A DNA stretch of 64,000 bases from Saccharomyces paradoxus (lineage: Eukaryota > Ascomycota > Saccharomycetes > Saccharomycetales > Saccharomycetaceae), in contig NC_047502.1 of assembly GCF_002079055.1 (NCBI RefSeq), positions 620,001 to 684,000 of the forward strand, in the 5' to 3' direction. The position numbers and the translations under genes are program-made. Below the pieces are notes generated by a model. The model searched no databases, was not told the origin of the DNA, and saw only the letters and a list, made by a program, of their open reading frames with translations. Numbering within the stretch: the stretch's first letter is position 1; each line of letters starts with the position of its first letter. Below, one piece after another: positions 38,073-47,344 of the stretch.

Positions 38073-38489
38073 TTTTTTTTTTTCATTTCTTTTCCCGTTA
38101 TATTATAATATACTATATTCCCTCTAACCAAAAATTATGCATTTGGCTCCTGTTTAATAAAAGTTTTGATTGTCTCAAGAACAATAGAAAAATATGTAAA
38201 AAAAACAGCAAATAAAAAGTCAAAAATTAAACAAAGGACCAAGAGAAAAAATAAATGAAAAGAAACTAACTACCACTATTCATATTTGTATATATTAAAT
38301 TATATTCTCAGTTTTCACGTATATATTCACCGCACAAATAATATCCTTCCATTACAAAAAATAAGTTTATGTATCATTGTATAATGTTTGAGTATAGTCG
38401 TTTTTTTAAAACCCTTCTTTTTCAACTTTTTAGAAAAACAAGTCAGTTGAGTACTACATACATATATGTTGGATAATAAAGCAACGAAA
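38073..38489. other. ROX1 3' region and UBA3 promoter
   Basis: A 417-bp A/T-rich gap; poly-T and poly-A runs, no RNA gene or relic recognised. An in-frame ATG at 38466 could extend UBA3 by eight codons. Confidence 0.5.
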
Positions 38490-39389
38490 ATGGACTGTAA
38501 GATATTGGTATTAGGCGCAGGTGGTCTAGGATGCGAGATCCTGAAAAATTTGACAATGCTAAGTTTTGTCAAGCAGGTTCATATTGTAGATATGGACACC
38601 ATCGAGCTTACTAACCTAAATAGACAATTCCTCTTCCGTGATGCGGACATAGGCAAACCAAAAGCTCAGGTAGCAGCCCGGTATGTAAACTCGCGGTTCC
38701 CTCAATTGGAGGTCGTTGCTCACGTACAGGATCTGACCACTTTGCCCCCGAGCTTCTATGAGGGTTTCCAATTCATAGTCTCGGGACTTGATGCCATTGA
38801 ACCTCGCCGTTTCATCAACGAGACTCTCGTGAAGCTAACCTGGGAATCCAACTATGAAATTTGCATCCCGTTCATAGATGGTGGGACAGAAGGGCTCAAG
38901 GGACATGTAAAAACAATCATTCCGGGCATAACCGCATGCTGGGAGTGCTCCATTGACACTTTGCCCTCGCAGCAGGATACTGTACCAATGTGTACGATTG
39001 CGAACAACCCTCGCTGTATTGAACATGTCGTGGAGTATGTCTCAACCATACAATACCCTGAGCTGGATATTGAGTCTACGGCGGATATGCAACTTTTATT
39101 GGAGAAGTGCTACGAAAGAGCTATACAATTTAGTATCTCAACAAAAGAATTATCGACAGGCTTTATCCTGGGTATAATAAAGAGTATCATACCCAGCGTA
39201 AGTACTACAAACGCAATGGTTGCGGCCACATGCTGTACACAGGTGGTCAAGATTTACAATGACCTAATCGACTTGGAAAACGACAATAACTTTACATTGA
39301 TCAACTGCTCGGAAGGGTGTTTTATGTATAGTTTCAAGTTCGAGCGGTTACCCGACTGTGCTGTTTGCTCAAAAGATAATTCCAACTAA
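38490..39389 (+). CDS. UBA3: NEDD8/Rub1-activating enzyme E1 catalytic subunit
   Basis: Uba3 pairs with Ula1 to activate Rub1 (NEDD8) for cullin modification. From 38490 the protein is 299 residues (MDCKILVLGAGGLGCEI...), the length I recall for S. cerevisiae; an in-frame ATG at 38466 would add MLDNKATK. The ATP-binding Rossmann loop GAGGLGCE is at 9-16 and NRQFLFRDADIGKPKA near 44-59. Zinc cysteines include CWEC (150-153) and CAVC near the end. The catalytic cysteine is C168 in TVPMCTI. About 8% differs from the S. cerevisiae protein as recalled. Confidence 0.95.
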   Translation: MDCKILVLGAGGLGCEILKNLTMLSFVKQVHIVDMDTIELTNLNRQFLFRDADIGKPKAQVAARYVNSRFPQLEVVAHVQDLTTLPPSFYEGFQFIVSGLDAIEPRRFINETLVKLTWESNYEICIPFIDGGTEGLKGHVKTIIPGITACWECSIDTLPSQQDTVPMCTIANNPRCIEHVVEYVSTIQYPELDIESTADMQLLLEKCYERAIQFSISTKELSTGFILGIIKSIIPSVSTTNAMVAATCCTQVVKIYNDLIDLENDNNFTLINCSEGCFMYSFKFERLPDCAVCSKDNSN

Positions 39390-39496
39390 TATTACTAATG
39401 AATAATACCATCTGTTGGGATCGCTTAATTACACATCTTGCAAGAAAGTTGAGAGACTAAAAAACCTCGTATATGTGATTAAACAGTAAAGAGGGT

Positions 39497-40054
39497 ATGC
39501 AGGCTAAATTGATGTTTACCAGACTAAACTTTAGATTTTCCCCTACCACTTTACGCCAATTTCCCCTAAGACGTTTCCCATTACGGAAAGCATTTTACTC
39601 AGATCTGGTTACCAAGGAGCCGTTAATCACACCGAAAATAATAATAAATGAGACACCTGGGTTGAATTTATCTATTTCTGAAAGGGCTTCGAACAGACTA
39701 GCTGAGATTTACCGCGATAGTAAAGAAAATTTAAGAATTAGTGTGGAAAGTGGCGGATGCCACGGTTTTCAGTACAATCTAACCCTGGAACCTGCTTCTA
39801 AGTTGGATGTGAAGAATAACGTCAAAGACAAGGAATTTTCAGATGATCTTGACGGTGATGATGATTCCCAGGATATAGTATACGTGTTACCCGAGGACAA
39901 GGGCCGAGTGATTATTGACAACAAATCATTAAACATCTTAAATAACACTACGTTGACGTACACTAATGAATTGATCGGTTCTTCGTTCAAAATAATCAAT
40001 GGTAGGCTAAAAAGTAGTTGTGGTTGTGGAAGTAGTTTTGATATTGAAAATTAA
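39497..40054 (+). CDS. ISA2: Mitochondrial Fe-S assembly protein Isa2
   Basis: A-type carrier that works with Isa1 and Iba57 in making [4Fe-4S] clusters in the matrix. The 185-residue protein has an Arg-rich presequence (about 1-35: MQAKLMFTRLNFRF...). A HesB/IscA domain follows, with its three conserved cysteines in GGCHGFQY (about 96) and SCGCGSSF near the C-terminus. The acidic insert (DDLDGDDDSQD) is characteristic of yeast Isa2. It is convergent with HOS1. Confidence 0.96.
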   Translation: MQAKLMFTRLNFRFSPTTLRQFPLRRFPLRKAFYSDLVTKEPLITPKIIINETPGLNLSISERASNRLAEIYRDSKENLRISVESGGCHGFQYNLTLEPASKLDVKNNVKDKEFSDDLDGDDDSQDIVYVLPEDKGRVIIDNKSLNILNNTTLTYTNELIGSSFKIINGRLKSSCGCGSSFDIEN

Positions 40055-40217
40055 AATGTATCATATCCATTCCTGTATATAACATGCCCGAGTGACAAAG
40101 CATTCTTTTACTTTGTTATCTCAATCACATATTTAAGACCTAGCAAAAGCATTATGGGACAAATCGCTGCGGCATTTGCATTATTACCTTATATTTAAAT
40201 AATTAACTTAAATTCTC

Positions 40218-41630
40218 TCACAGTCCATAAAATTTCATAAGCTCAACCATATCTTTAACCTTATTGTCATTTCTTAACGTTTTCATCCGTGAACTTCCTT
40301 CCATCTCATATATCCAATACTGATAGTTCTCTTCATTATACATTTCAACAAGCTCGTGTTCCCGTATAAGCTGTTCAGAATCATCACTATCACAAACATC
40401 AAATGGTTCGTCTTGGGCCAAATTATTGTCGTGACATCTTAAGGTGGAAAATTGCTTCGTAACGCACCAGGTCAAGAACGTATAAAACCTACTCATCAAC
40501 AAGTCGTTGTATCCGCCTCCTCCAAGCAGGAATATGTGCGCTCGTGGATGTCTTTTCATGATATTTATGATAGTCCGAGAAAGCCCTCTTATTGTTAGCT
40601 GCCATTCATTGAATCTATCACCTAGAAGCCCATCACCACCACATTCAATTATCAAAGCTTCAGGATCGTGCCTTTCTATCAGAGGATTGACGATTTTGGA
40701 TGCAATCAAGTCCAGGTAATCGTCATCACAACCATGCTTTAAGGGGATATTAACCACGTTCTTACCCTTTCGTGAATCATCTAAAGAACCGGTTCCAGGA
40801 AAAAATCCAGGCTCGTAAAGATGTACCGAAATTGTCTGTATTTGTTTAGAGTATTGGAAAGCCTTTTCCACACCATCACCATGATGTAAGTCGAAGTCAA
40901 CATAAGTGATTTTATTTAACTTCATTTTGCGCAATCGCTGAATTAACAATACGACATCGTTTATGTAACAGAATCCGCTTGCCCTCTGTTTGAAAGCATG
41001 GTGCCTTCCACCATCCCAATTTATACCGATAAGACGGTGTGAGGGTGATAAATGGTCCAACAAGTTTAAAGTGGCCCCAGCAATAACTTGACAGTGCATA
41101 GGAAGGTACGAAAAAACTGGGCAATCCCCCTCTAAATTATACTCTTTTGTTTCAGAATCTACGACGTAAGGATCTGTTGGTTCATCATTGGTGAACGCCT
41201 CGCTCTCACTAATGCTGTTGTTATTCTTCTCAAGCGCTTGTGAATAACTCAGATAATAATTATAGAGATCTTCTCTTCTAGAGAACCTCTGAAGATCTTG
41301 CGAGGGATTGTGATCATTCTTTTCGTTCCAGCTATCAGCCAATTCACTCAACTCACCCCATTTACACTCTACTATGGGATCATTTGCATCTTGTGGCAAT
41401 GTTTTATTGAATCTTCCATTTATCAAATAACTGATATATGGCTTCGAATGGAACTCCAGTAGGTCATCCTTAGCAATGTAAGGAAATGCTAACACTTCGT
41501 CAAATCGCTGAAGAAGATCGTACGCGTTTAATAGGGAATACGTCAGCTGTGATTTTTGATGATTGTTACATGGGAGTAAATCAGCTACTTGAGACTGAAA
41601 TATCGATGTTGATATGACCAATTTCGACAT
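40218..41630 (-). CDS. HOS1: Class I histone deacetylase Hos1
   Basis: Hos1 is a zinc-dependent deacetylase; in yeast it deacetylates cohesin Smc3 in anaphase and associates with Tup1-Ssn6. The 470-residue protein equals the S. cerevisiae length. Arginase/deacetylase fold landmarks: INWDGGRHHAFKQRASGFCYINDV, YVDFDLHHGDGVEKAF with the zinc Asp/His, IECGGDGLLGDR and LLGGGGYN. An acidic C-terminal segment (DVCDSDDSEQL) is present. Catalytic residues are intact. Confidence 0.95.
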   Translation of the reverse strand: MSKLVISTSIFQSQVADLLPCNNHQKSQLTYSLLNAYDLLQRFDEVLAFPYIAKDDLLEFHSKPYISYLINGRFNKTLPQDANDPIVECKWGELSELADSWNEKNDHNPSQDLQRFSRREDLYNYYLSYSQALEKNNNSISESEAFTNDEPTDPYVVDSETKEYNLEGDCPVFSYLPMHCQVIAGATLNLLDHLSPSHRLIGINWDGGRHHAFKQRASGFCYINDVVLLIQRLRKMKLNKITYVDFDLHHGDGVEKAFQYSKQIQTISVHLYEPGFFPGTGSLDDSRKGKNVVNIPLKHGCDDDYLDLIASKIVNPLIERHDPEALIIECGGDGLLGDRFNEWQLTIRGLSRTIINIMKRHPRAHIFLLGGGGYNDLLMSRFYTFLTWCVTKQFSTLRCHDNNLAQDEPFDVCDSDDSEQLIREHELVEMYNEENYQYWIYEMEGSSRMKTLRNDNKVKDMVELMKFYGL

Positions 41631-41795
41631 GGTGATTACCTAGAGGCAACAGAGGCTTGTTACTAAATATTTAAGTACTTTTTTTCTTAATTCCTGTTTC
41701 TTATTTTTTTTAGTTTTTTTCATTACTCTATTTCACTCTAAGTCGTAATTCAAAGAATACTCCCTAGCAAAGCTCAATAAAAGTACTTAGCTAAA

Positions 41796-41806
41796 TAAAC
41801 ATATAT
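41796..41806 (-). other. Possible ARS consensus match (weak)
   Basis: On the minus strand ATATATGTTTA matches the 11-bp ARS consensus WTTTAYRTTTW at 10 of 11 positions, in the A/T-rich HOS1-SPE3 gap. I recall a mapped S. cerevisiae origin somewhere in this neighbourhood. Such matches are common by chance. Confidence 0.2.
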
Positions 41807-41819
41807 ATGTGAATTCTTC

Positions 41820-42701
41820 CTAATTTAATTCCTTGGCAGCCCAGGTTGGTAGGACAAATGAAGCTTCGTGAATTCTCTTGTTATAGTATCTGTATAACTC
41901 ACCTTCCTTTTCTTCAGAGATTTCACGTAGTGGCTTCTTGACATTGCAGGTTTTATCTTTGGAACAAACCATAAAACCAATTGTACCAGTTGGGTAAGTT
42001 GGAATAGTAACAAAAGAGTATTCGGCAACTGGGAAAACTTCAGAACATGCTTTCTTTAGGTCTTTAATGATTGGCAAGTGGATCCACATACTTTCTGCTT
42101 GGGTTGTGATTACACCCTTTTCCGTCAAAGCACTGTTCAACAATTCGAAATATTCCTTCTGGAATAGAGTTTCAGCAGGACCTTCTGGGTCAGAAGAGTC
42201 AGTAATGATTACATCGAAAGTGTTTTGGTAATCTCTTAAGAATTGGAAACCATCACCGATGTGAGTCTTAACCTTTGGGTGGGAATAAGAGGCAGCCATA
42301 TCTGGTAGATACTCCTTTGATAGTCTGATAACAGCTTCATCAATGTCACATAACCAGGCTTCCTCGACGGATTCGTGCTTAACAACTTCTCTCAAGACAC
42401 CACCATCACCCCCACCAATAACAAGAACCTTCTTAGGGTTTGGATGGGAGTTCAGGGCAAGATGGGCAATCATTTCTTGATAGGCAAATTCATCCCTTTC
42501 GGTGGCTTGAATGACATTGTCTAAAACCAAAACGTTACCATAGGTAGTGGACTTAAAGATCAAAACATCTTGGTATTTCGACTTCTCATGGTGTAAAACT
42601 TTCTCTACTTTCAAAGTCATGGCTTGGCCTGGCCACATGGTATCAGAAATTTCTCTGAACCAGCCGTCTACTATAGTTGGGTGAGTGATTTCTTGTGCCA
42701 T
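41820..42701 (-). CDS. SPE3: Spermidine synthase
   Basis: Transfers the aminopropyl group of decarboxylated S-adenosylmethionine to putrescine to form spermidine, needed also for hypusine and pantothenate synthesis in yeast. The 293-residue protein has the family core: [20 protein letters not shown], the nucleotide-binding [13 protein letters not shown], and the active-site loop [16 protein letters not shown]. Strong codon bias indicates high expression. SPE3 and MED1 diverge across a 466-bp promoter. Confidence 0.97.
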   Translation of the reverse strand: MAQEITHPTIVDGWFREISDTMWPGQAMTLKVEKVLHHEKSKYQDVLIFKSTTYGNVLVLDNVIQATERDEFAYQEMIAHLALNSHPNPKKVLVIGGGDGGVLREVVKHESVEEAWLCDIDEAVIRLSKEYLPDMAASYSHPKVKTHIGDGFQFLRDYQNTFDVIITDSSDPEGPAETLFQKEYFELLNSALTEKGVITTQAESMWIHLPIIKDLKKACSEVFPVAEYSFVTIPTYPTGTIGFMVCSKDKTCNVKKPLREISEEKEGELYRYYNKRIHEASFVLPTWAAKELN

Positions 42702-43167
42702 TAGATTTATTGCTTATCAGTGCTTGCTCTTTTCAACTGAATTACTGTGTTAAACGTACAAGAGGCTAAATTATTAAGTTAGTTTTACCTCACAGTTATT
42801 CCTTATCTCATGCCAACAACATTTTTAGAGAAAAAAATGAAAGGTGAAAAAAAAATTTTTTTCTCAAGCAAAGAAATGAGGAGTTCCTTAAATCATGCAG
42901 GTGCAGAATATTGATGTAGAGAATCGCGTTTGTATGTTGTTCTAATCTTGTATTTGCGAACAGGCATTTGATGCTTTAAAAATTGCAATTGAACTTTTTG
43001 CGAAATCTTGCAACATTTTTTTTGCCAGAATGTAATTGCAAGTGATTAATTTTTCAAAACTTAAAATGAATGTTACCTATTAAGGAACGTTTGTGTTTGA
43101 AAAAGAAGAAGCTCTCATTCAAAGCAAGAAGAACATAAGGTAAAAACTAACAAAGCCCTTTTGGAGA
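42702..43167. promoter_or_regulatory. SPE3/MED1 divergent promoter
   Basis: A 466-bp A/T-rich region with A- and T-runs near 42830-42860 and 43015-43022. No well-defined factor site, RNA gene or repeat was recognised. Confidence 0.5.
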
Positions 43168-44868
43168 ATGGTGGAAGGAGACTCTTATGTGGAGACTCTA
43201 GACTCCATGATTGAATTGTTCAAGGATTACAAGCCTGGTTCCATAACTTTGGAGAATATAACAAGACTCTGTCAGACGTTGGGCCTCGAGTCTTTTACAG
43301 AAGAATTGAGTAATGAACTTTCAAGACTCTCCACTGCATCCAAAATTATCGTGATAGATGTTGACTACAATAAGAAGCAAGACAGAATTCAAGACGTTAA
43401 GCTCGTACTAGCATCTAATTTTGATAATTTTGACTACTTTAACCAACGAAATGGGGAACATGAAAAAAGTAACATTCTTCTGAACTCCTTAACAAAGTAT
43501 CCTGATTTGAAAGCCTTTCATAACAATTTGAAGTTTCTATATCTTTTAGATGCATACTCACACATTGAGTCCGATTCTACCTCCCATAATAATGCTTCCT
43601 CTGACAAAAGTTTAGATTCAAGCAATGGTTCTCTTAACAACCAAGGTAAACTTGATCTTTTCAAGTATTTTACGGAACTTTCACACTATATTAGACAATA
43701 TTTCCAAGACAACTGTTGCGACTTTATAGTCAGGACCAATTTAAACGACAAATTTGGAATATATATTTTAACCCAGGACAGGAATGGTAAGGAGGTGCCT
43801 TTAGCTAAGGTTTATTTAGATGAGAATAAAAGCGATTTACAGTACAGATTCTATGAGTATATATACTCACAGGAAACCAAATCCTGGATAAATGAATCTG
43901 CTGAGAACTTTTCAAACGGAATTTCTTTAGTTATGGAGATAGCAGCAAACGCTAAGGAAGATAATTGTACAGATTTAATCTGGTTTCCTGAAGATTTCAT
44001 ATCACCAGAGCTTATTATAGATAAAGTTACAGGTTCATCAAGTTCGTCTTCTTCGCCACCTATAATTGATTTATTTTCAAACAATAACTACAATAGTAGG
44101 ATACACCTGATGAATGATTTTACAACGAAGTTAATCAATATTAAGAAATTTGACATTAGCAATGACAACCTAGATCTAATCTCTGAGATACTAAAATGGG
44201 TCCAATGGTCGAGGATAGTACTCCAAAATGTTTTTAAACTAATCTCCACTCCCAATTCAAATTTGAACTCACCAGGACTTGAACCTGACCACTCGGCTCC
44301 ATTCTCCACCTTGGCTAAAGACAAAATTTCTTCAACATCTAAAACGGAACCGATCCCAAGGACTAACAGACATGGAAGTGTAGTTGAGGCCTCTAGAAGG
44401 AGGCGTTCCTCAACAAATAAGAGTAAACGTCCCAGTATAACTGAAGCAATGATGCTTAAAGAAGAGGGTCTACAACAATTTAATTTGCATGAAATTTTAT
44501 CTGAACCCGCAATAGAGGAAGAAAATGGAGAAAGTATCAAAGCGCAGTCTTCAACTACGGAAGGTGGAAATGACCTTGGATTTACCGCCTCTGTTTCAAA
44601 TCAAGAAAATGCAGAAAATGATATTGTGATGGAAGATGACAGTGTACTACAAGGTACTAGTACAGATTATGGTGGTGAACCGGTGGAAGGAGCAGACATA
44701 GAAATGAAAGACGTTAGCTCTAAGCCTAATCAAGCTGAGTCATCGGTCTTACAATTAATTGTAAGTGAAGATCATATTACTCTCGACACTATTTCTGAAT
44801 GTAATTTGTATGATGATGTGAAGTGCTGGAACAGGTTTATCAAGAAATTCCAGGATATTGTTAGCTGA
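43168..44868 (+). CDS. MED1: Mediator middle-module subunit Med1
   Basis: Med1 is a non-essential middle-module Mediator subunit. The 566-residue protein has the S. cerevisiae length. The conserved Med1 domain lies in about 1-370 (TLDSMIELFKDYKPGSITLEN..., SDLQYRFYEYIYSQETKSWI). A basic Ser/Arg segment follows at about 405-430 (RRRRSSTNKSKRPS). The tail is acidic and Glu/Asp/Ser-rich, and the short C-terminal block ends CWNRFIKKFQDIVS. Confidence 0.94.
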   Translation: MVEGDSYVETLDSMIELFKDYKPGSITLENITRLCQTLGLESFTEELSNELSRLSTASKIIVIDVDYNKKQDRIQDVKLVLASNFDNFDYFNQRNGEHEKSNILLNSLTKYPDLKAFHNNLKFLYLLDAYSHIESDSTSHNNASSDKSLDSSNGSLNNQGKLDLFKYFTELSHYIRQYFQDNCCDFIVRTNLNDKFGIYILTQDRNGKEVPLAKVYLDENKSDLQYRFYEYIYSQETKSWINESAENFSNGISLVMEIAANAKEDNCTDLIWFPEDFISPELIIDKVTGSSSSSSSPPIIDLFSNNNYNSRIHLMNDFTTKLINIKKFDISNDNLDLISEILKWVQWSRIVLQNVFKLISTPNSNLNSPGLEPDHSAPFSTLAKDKISSTSKTEPIPRTNRHGSVVEASRRRRSSTNKSKRPSITEAMMLKEEGLQQFNLHEILSEPAIEEENGESIKAQSSTTEGGNDLGFTASVSNQENAENDIVMEDDSVLQGTSTDYGGEPVEGADIEMKDVSSKPNQAESSVLQLIVSEDHITLDTISECNLYDDVKCWNRFIKKFQDIVS

Positions 44869-45230
44869 CCAATCCATTTATGGAGTGCTTCAGATTTTCA
44901 TTGTATGCCGTAACACTCGATGAAATTTAGGTTTGCATATACTTGTGAAATGCAGAGGGCATGTTTTTCACTCGTCATGTGACTGGGTTTATTCAGCGTG
45001 GTCCACAATCGAAAAAAGATGGAAGTTAAAATAAATGAGTCTGCGAACTGAGCCATAACTGTCTTCATTTTCCGTTATATAATGACACACCTTTCTTACT
45101 GTGAGTAATACAACAAAACAGGAAAAGGGGTAAAACAAGAATAATTAATAGGGCAGATAAGAGGGTTTGATATTATAATTACATATATAGACCCTTTTCT
45201 ATTCTGCATTTTCTTTCTATAGCGAGCTTC
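44869..45230. other. MED1-YPR071W gap
   Basis: A 362-bp A/T-rich gap with nothing recognised. A 55-codon ORF follows it at 45231-45398 and lies in the frame that YPR071W uses at its far 3' end. Confidence 0.4.
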
Positions 45231-45447
45231 ATGTATCAAGATCTTAGAGAGACTAATTACCGAGATGCGAGTAGTCTCTTGGTAGAAAAGAGATCAGCTT
45301 CCGCTGCTTACTATTTCAACGGAAAAAAGTTGAAGCTGGAACAACTTTTTTCACTGCCGAGAATAAATTATATAAAAAGAAGGACCCTTTTTACTTAAAG
45401 TGTCTCTGTTGAATATTTCCATCCTCGAGATAATCGGTAGCGCAATT

Positions 45448-46109
45448 ATGCAAAATATCAAAGAAGACAAAAGCACGATTCCTGCTCCTAATAAGGATGC
45501 TATATTGCCGCCGTTGGCCATCAGATTTACTGTCAAAGTAATGCGGTTGTATTTCATCACAAAAATGCTTCGATGTTCATTTCAACCGTTTTTTGCACTT
45601 AAAATGCAGAAAGCAGATAGCAGTTTTATTTGGCTGATAGTATATTCAATGTTTGTTTCCATTTGGGCATTTGCTATATGGATGGAAAGAGCATATAGAA
45701 ATAAGATTAATCTACAGCCTCCACGGTGTACTAAGATAACATGCTCTCGTTGCAACACGAGAAGAAAACACCCTAAGTGGTTCAAATATAAGAATTGGAC
45801 GTATTTTTTCCTATTATACCTTTCTCTGACCCTTTTTAATCTCTTCATGCAGATAGCATACTTTGCAAAAGAACTGGATAGTCGGGGAGAGCTTTTCTTG
45901 AAAAGAAAACACCAAATAATGATGACTATTTAGTGGCAATCGTGCTACTGGCTTTCGTGCTACTGGCGACTGTTGTGATTTTCGTAGTAATTCATTGGGC
46001 GACGGCCCATGTGTTCCAAGAGTATTACTTACATAACGGCCCACTAGAAACGGGTGATAGTACTTCTACCGATGAAAAGAAATCGGCGAATGAAAGGGCC
46101 ATAATTTAA
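45448..46109 (+). pseudogene. YPR071W: YPR071W/YIL029C family membrane protein, frame-disrupted
   Basis: An integral membrane protein family of unknown function, present as two paralogues in S. cerevisiae. The main frame starts at ATG 45448 (MQNIKEDKSTIPAPNKD...) and ends at a TAG at 45931-45933. Two membrane spans are clear (SSFIWLIVYSMFVSIWAFAI and WTYFFLLYLSLTLFNLFMQI), between them a basic loop with CTKITCSRCNTRRK. The reading then continues convincingly in another frame to TAA at 46107-46109, with a third span (VAIVLLAFVLLATVVIFVVI) and a polar tail ending KKSANERAII. Restored, it would be about 220 residues, near the 211 I recall. A real loss or an assembly error are both possible. Confidence 0.55.
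45941..45967 (+). repeat. 15-bp tandem duplication in YPR071W
   Basis: CGTGCTACTGGC occurs at 45941-45952 and 45956-45967, a period of 15 bp, duplicating VLLA(F) inside the predicted third membrane span without changing frame. Confidence 0.75.
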
Positions 46110-46203
46110 CTTCATATTAGTTTTCATATAGTACTGTTGCGCTCATTGGACGTTTTTTAACAGCTTTTGAGTGTTTCTTTTCCAACATTGTTTGATATGA
46201 AAC

Positions 46204-46385
46204 TGAGAAATGGTGAATATCGAGATAACTGTTGGGATTCTATTGTTGATAAAGGCTATAATAGTAGGTATACAGACCATACTCCTCGAGGATGTGGGAA
46301 TCCGCAAAAGGACGTCGATAATTTTACATAATAATATTATTACTTCTTCCTTTATTTTATATGTTGTCATCCATTATCCTATTAC
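46204..46385 (-). mobile_element. Ty1/Ty2-type delta LTR, partial, old
   Basis: The segment opens with the LTR end motif TGAGAA and the delta-type stretch around TGTTGGGATTC (46230 on), then AAAGGCTATAATA and GGTATACAGA, the reverse complement of the delta 3' half. Only part of an LTR is present and it abuts a second one. It is a worn solo LTR fossil with no internal Ty genes. Confidence 0.8.
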
Positions 46386-46703
46386 TGAGAATTGGGTGAA
46401 TAATTAGATAATTGTTGGGATTCCACTTTTACTAAAGGCTATAATATTAGATATACAGAATATACTAGAAGTTCTCCTCGACGATATAGGAATCCACAAA
46501 AGGGAATCGATAGTTCTACATAGTGTTATTATTTTATCTTCTTTCTTTTTATATGTTGTCATTCATTATCCTATTACATTATCAATCCTTGCATTTCAGC
46601 TTCCATTAGATTGGATGACTGTTTCTCAATCTTTATGCCATCCTCTTGCACCGTATGTAATAATATAATACTAAATAGATGATATTAGAACTTCATTCCA
46701 ACA
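46386..46703 (-). mobile_element. Ty1/Ty2-type delta solo LTR, old
   Basis: A nearly full-length delta in minus orientation, 318 bp, from TGAGAA to TTCCAACA. It contains AAAGGCTATAATATTAG, AGAAGTTCTCCTCGA, CATTATCAATCCTTGC and TTTCAGCTTCCA, all hallmark delta stretches. No clear 5-bp target duplication remains (ATTAC before, GTAAT after). It lies 96 bp upstream of a tRNA gene, the preferred Ty1 target. Divergence suggests an old insertion. No internal coding sequence is present. Confidence 0.88.
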
Positions 46704-46799
46704 GTAATGTACTCGCAGCCATTATGGGGGAAGTTTCACTAGTTAAGATGCTGACCTTTACTAGTAGGTATTATAGTTCAATTCACTTAGAGTATTTTA

Positions 46800-46881
46800 G
46801 GCACTATGGCCGAGTGGTTAAGGCGACAGACTTGAAATCTGTTGGGCTCTGCCCGCGCTGGTTCAAATCCTGCTGGTGTCG
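46800..46881 (+). tRNA. SUP16: tRNA-Ser(UGA)
   Basis: An 82-nt class II tRNA without intron. The acceptor stem pairs GGCACTA with TGGTGTC (discriminator G). The anticodon arm ACAGA-CTTGAAA-TCTGT gives anticodon TGA, reading UCA. A long variable arm identifies serine. Internal promoter A box is TGGCCGAGTGG (46807-46817) and B box GGTTCAAATCC (46860-46870). The position corresponds to SUP16/SUQ5 (tS(UGA)P) in S. cerevisiae, known as an ochre suppressor locus. Confidence 0.97.
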
Positions 46882-46885
46882 TTAC

Positions 46886-46890
46886 TTTTT
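46886..46890 (+). terminator. Pol III terminator of tRNA-Ser
   Basis: TTTTT five bases after the tRNA 3' end, with a longer T-run following at about 46901-46907 as a backup. Confidence 0.8.
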
Positions 46891-47344
46891 GAGAGTATCA
46901 TTTTTTTAATAGTCACTACGTTAGCATAGTTTCTTTTACAATTATAGAAGCACACATATCTTGAAAAAATAAGAGGTAATAGAACAATATGGACTTGCGA
47001 GTGTTCCACCAAAGCGATAAAGTAACACATCAACCTGTTTAATCACATTTCCTCTGAGAGTTCGCATTCGTTATGAAGTGCGTCATAAACGTTCGAACCT
47101 GATCATGTGATGCAAAACAATGTATTACCCTTCCTTATTGATTTTTCGACCATCCTCTAATTTTGGCTACGAAACTTTTTATAGCATAGGAGCACTTCCA
47201 CATTTGGTACAATAAACTAATCCAGGTAATAGCAACAAGATCAAACGGCATCCATTCCGCGTCAACAAATAATTAGGAACTGTAATTGAACCATTTTTGT
47301 TATTTTATTTTTGTTGATTGCATGAAACAACCGCTCATTCTATC
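46891..47344. other. tRNA-NOT5 gap
   Basis: A 454-bp gap with the NOT5 promoter. No LTR-like sequence was recognised downstream of the tRNA. A short ORF at 47322-47387 starts upstream of NOT5 in another frame. Confidence 0.5.

Noticed and set aside
46704-46799. Further LTR remnant between the delta and the tRNA
   Set aside because: A few short words resemble delta sequence, but no continuous match could be followed.
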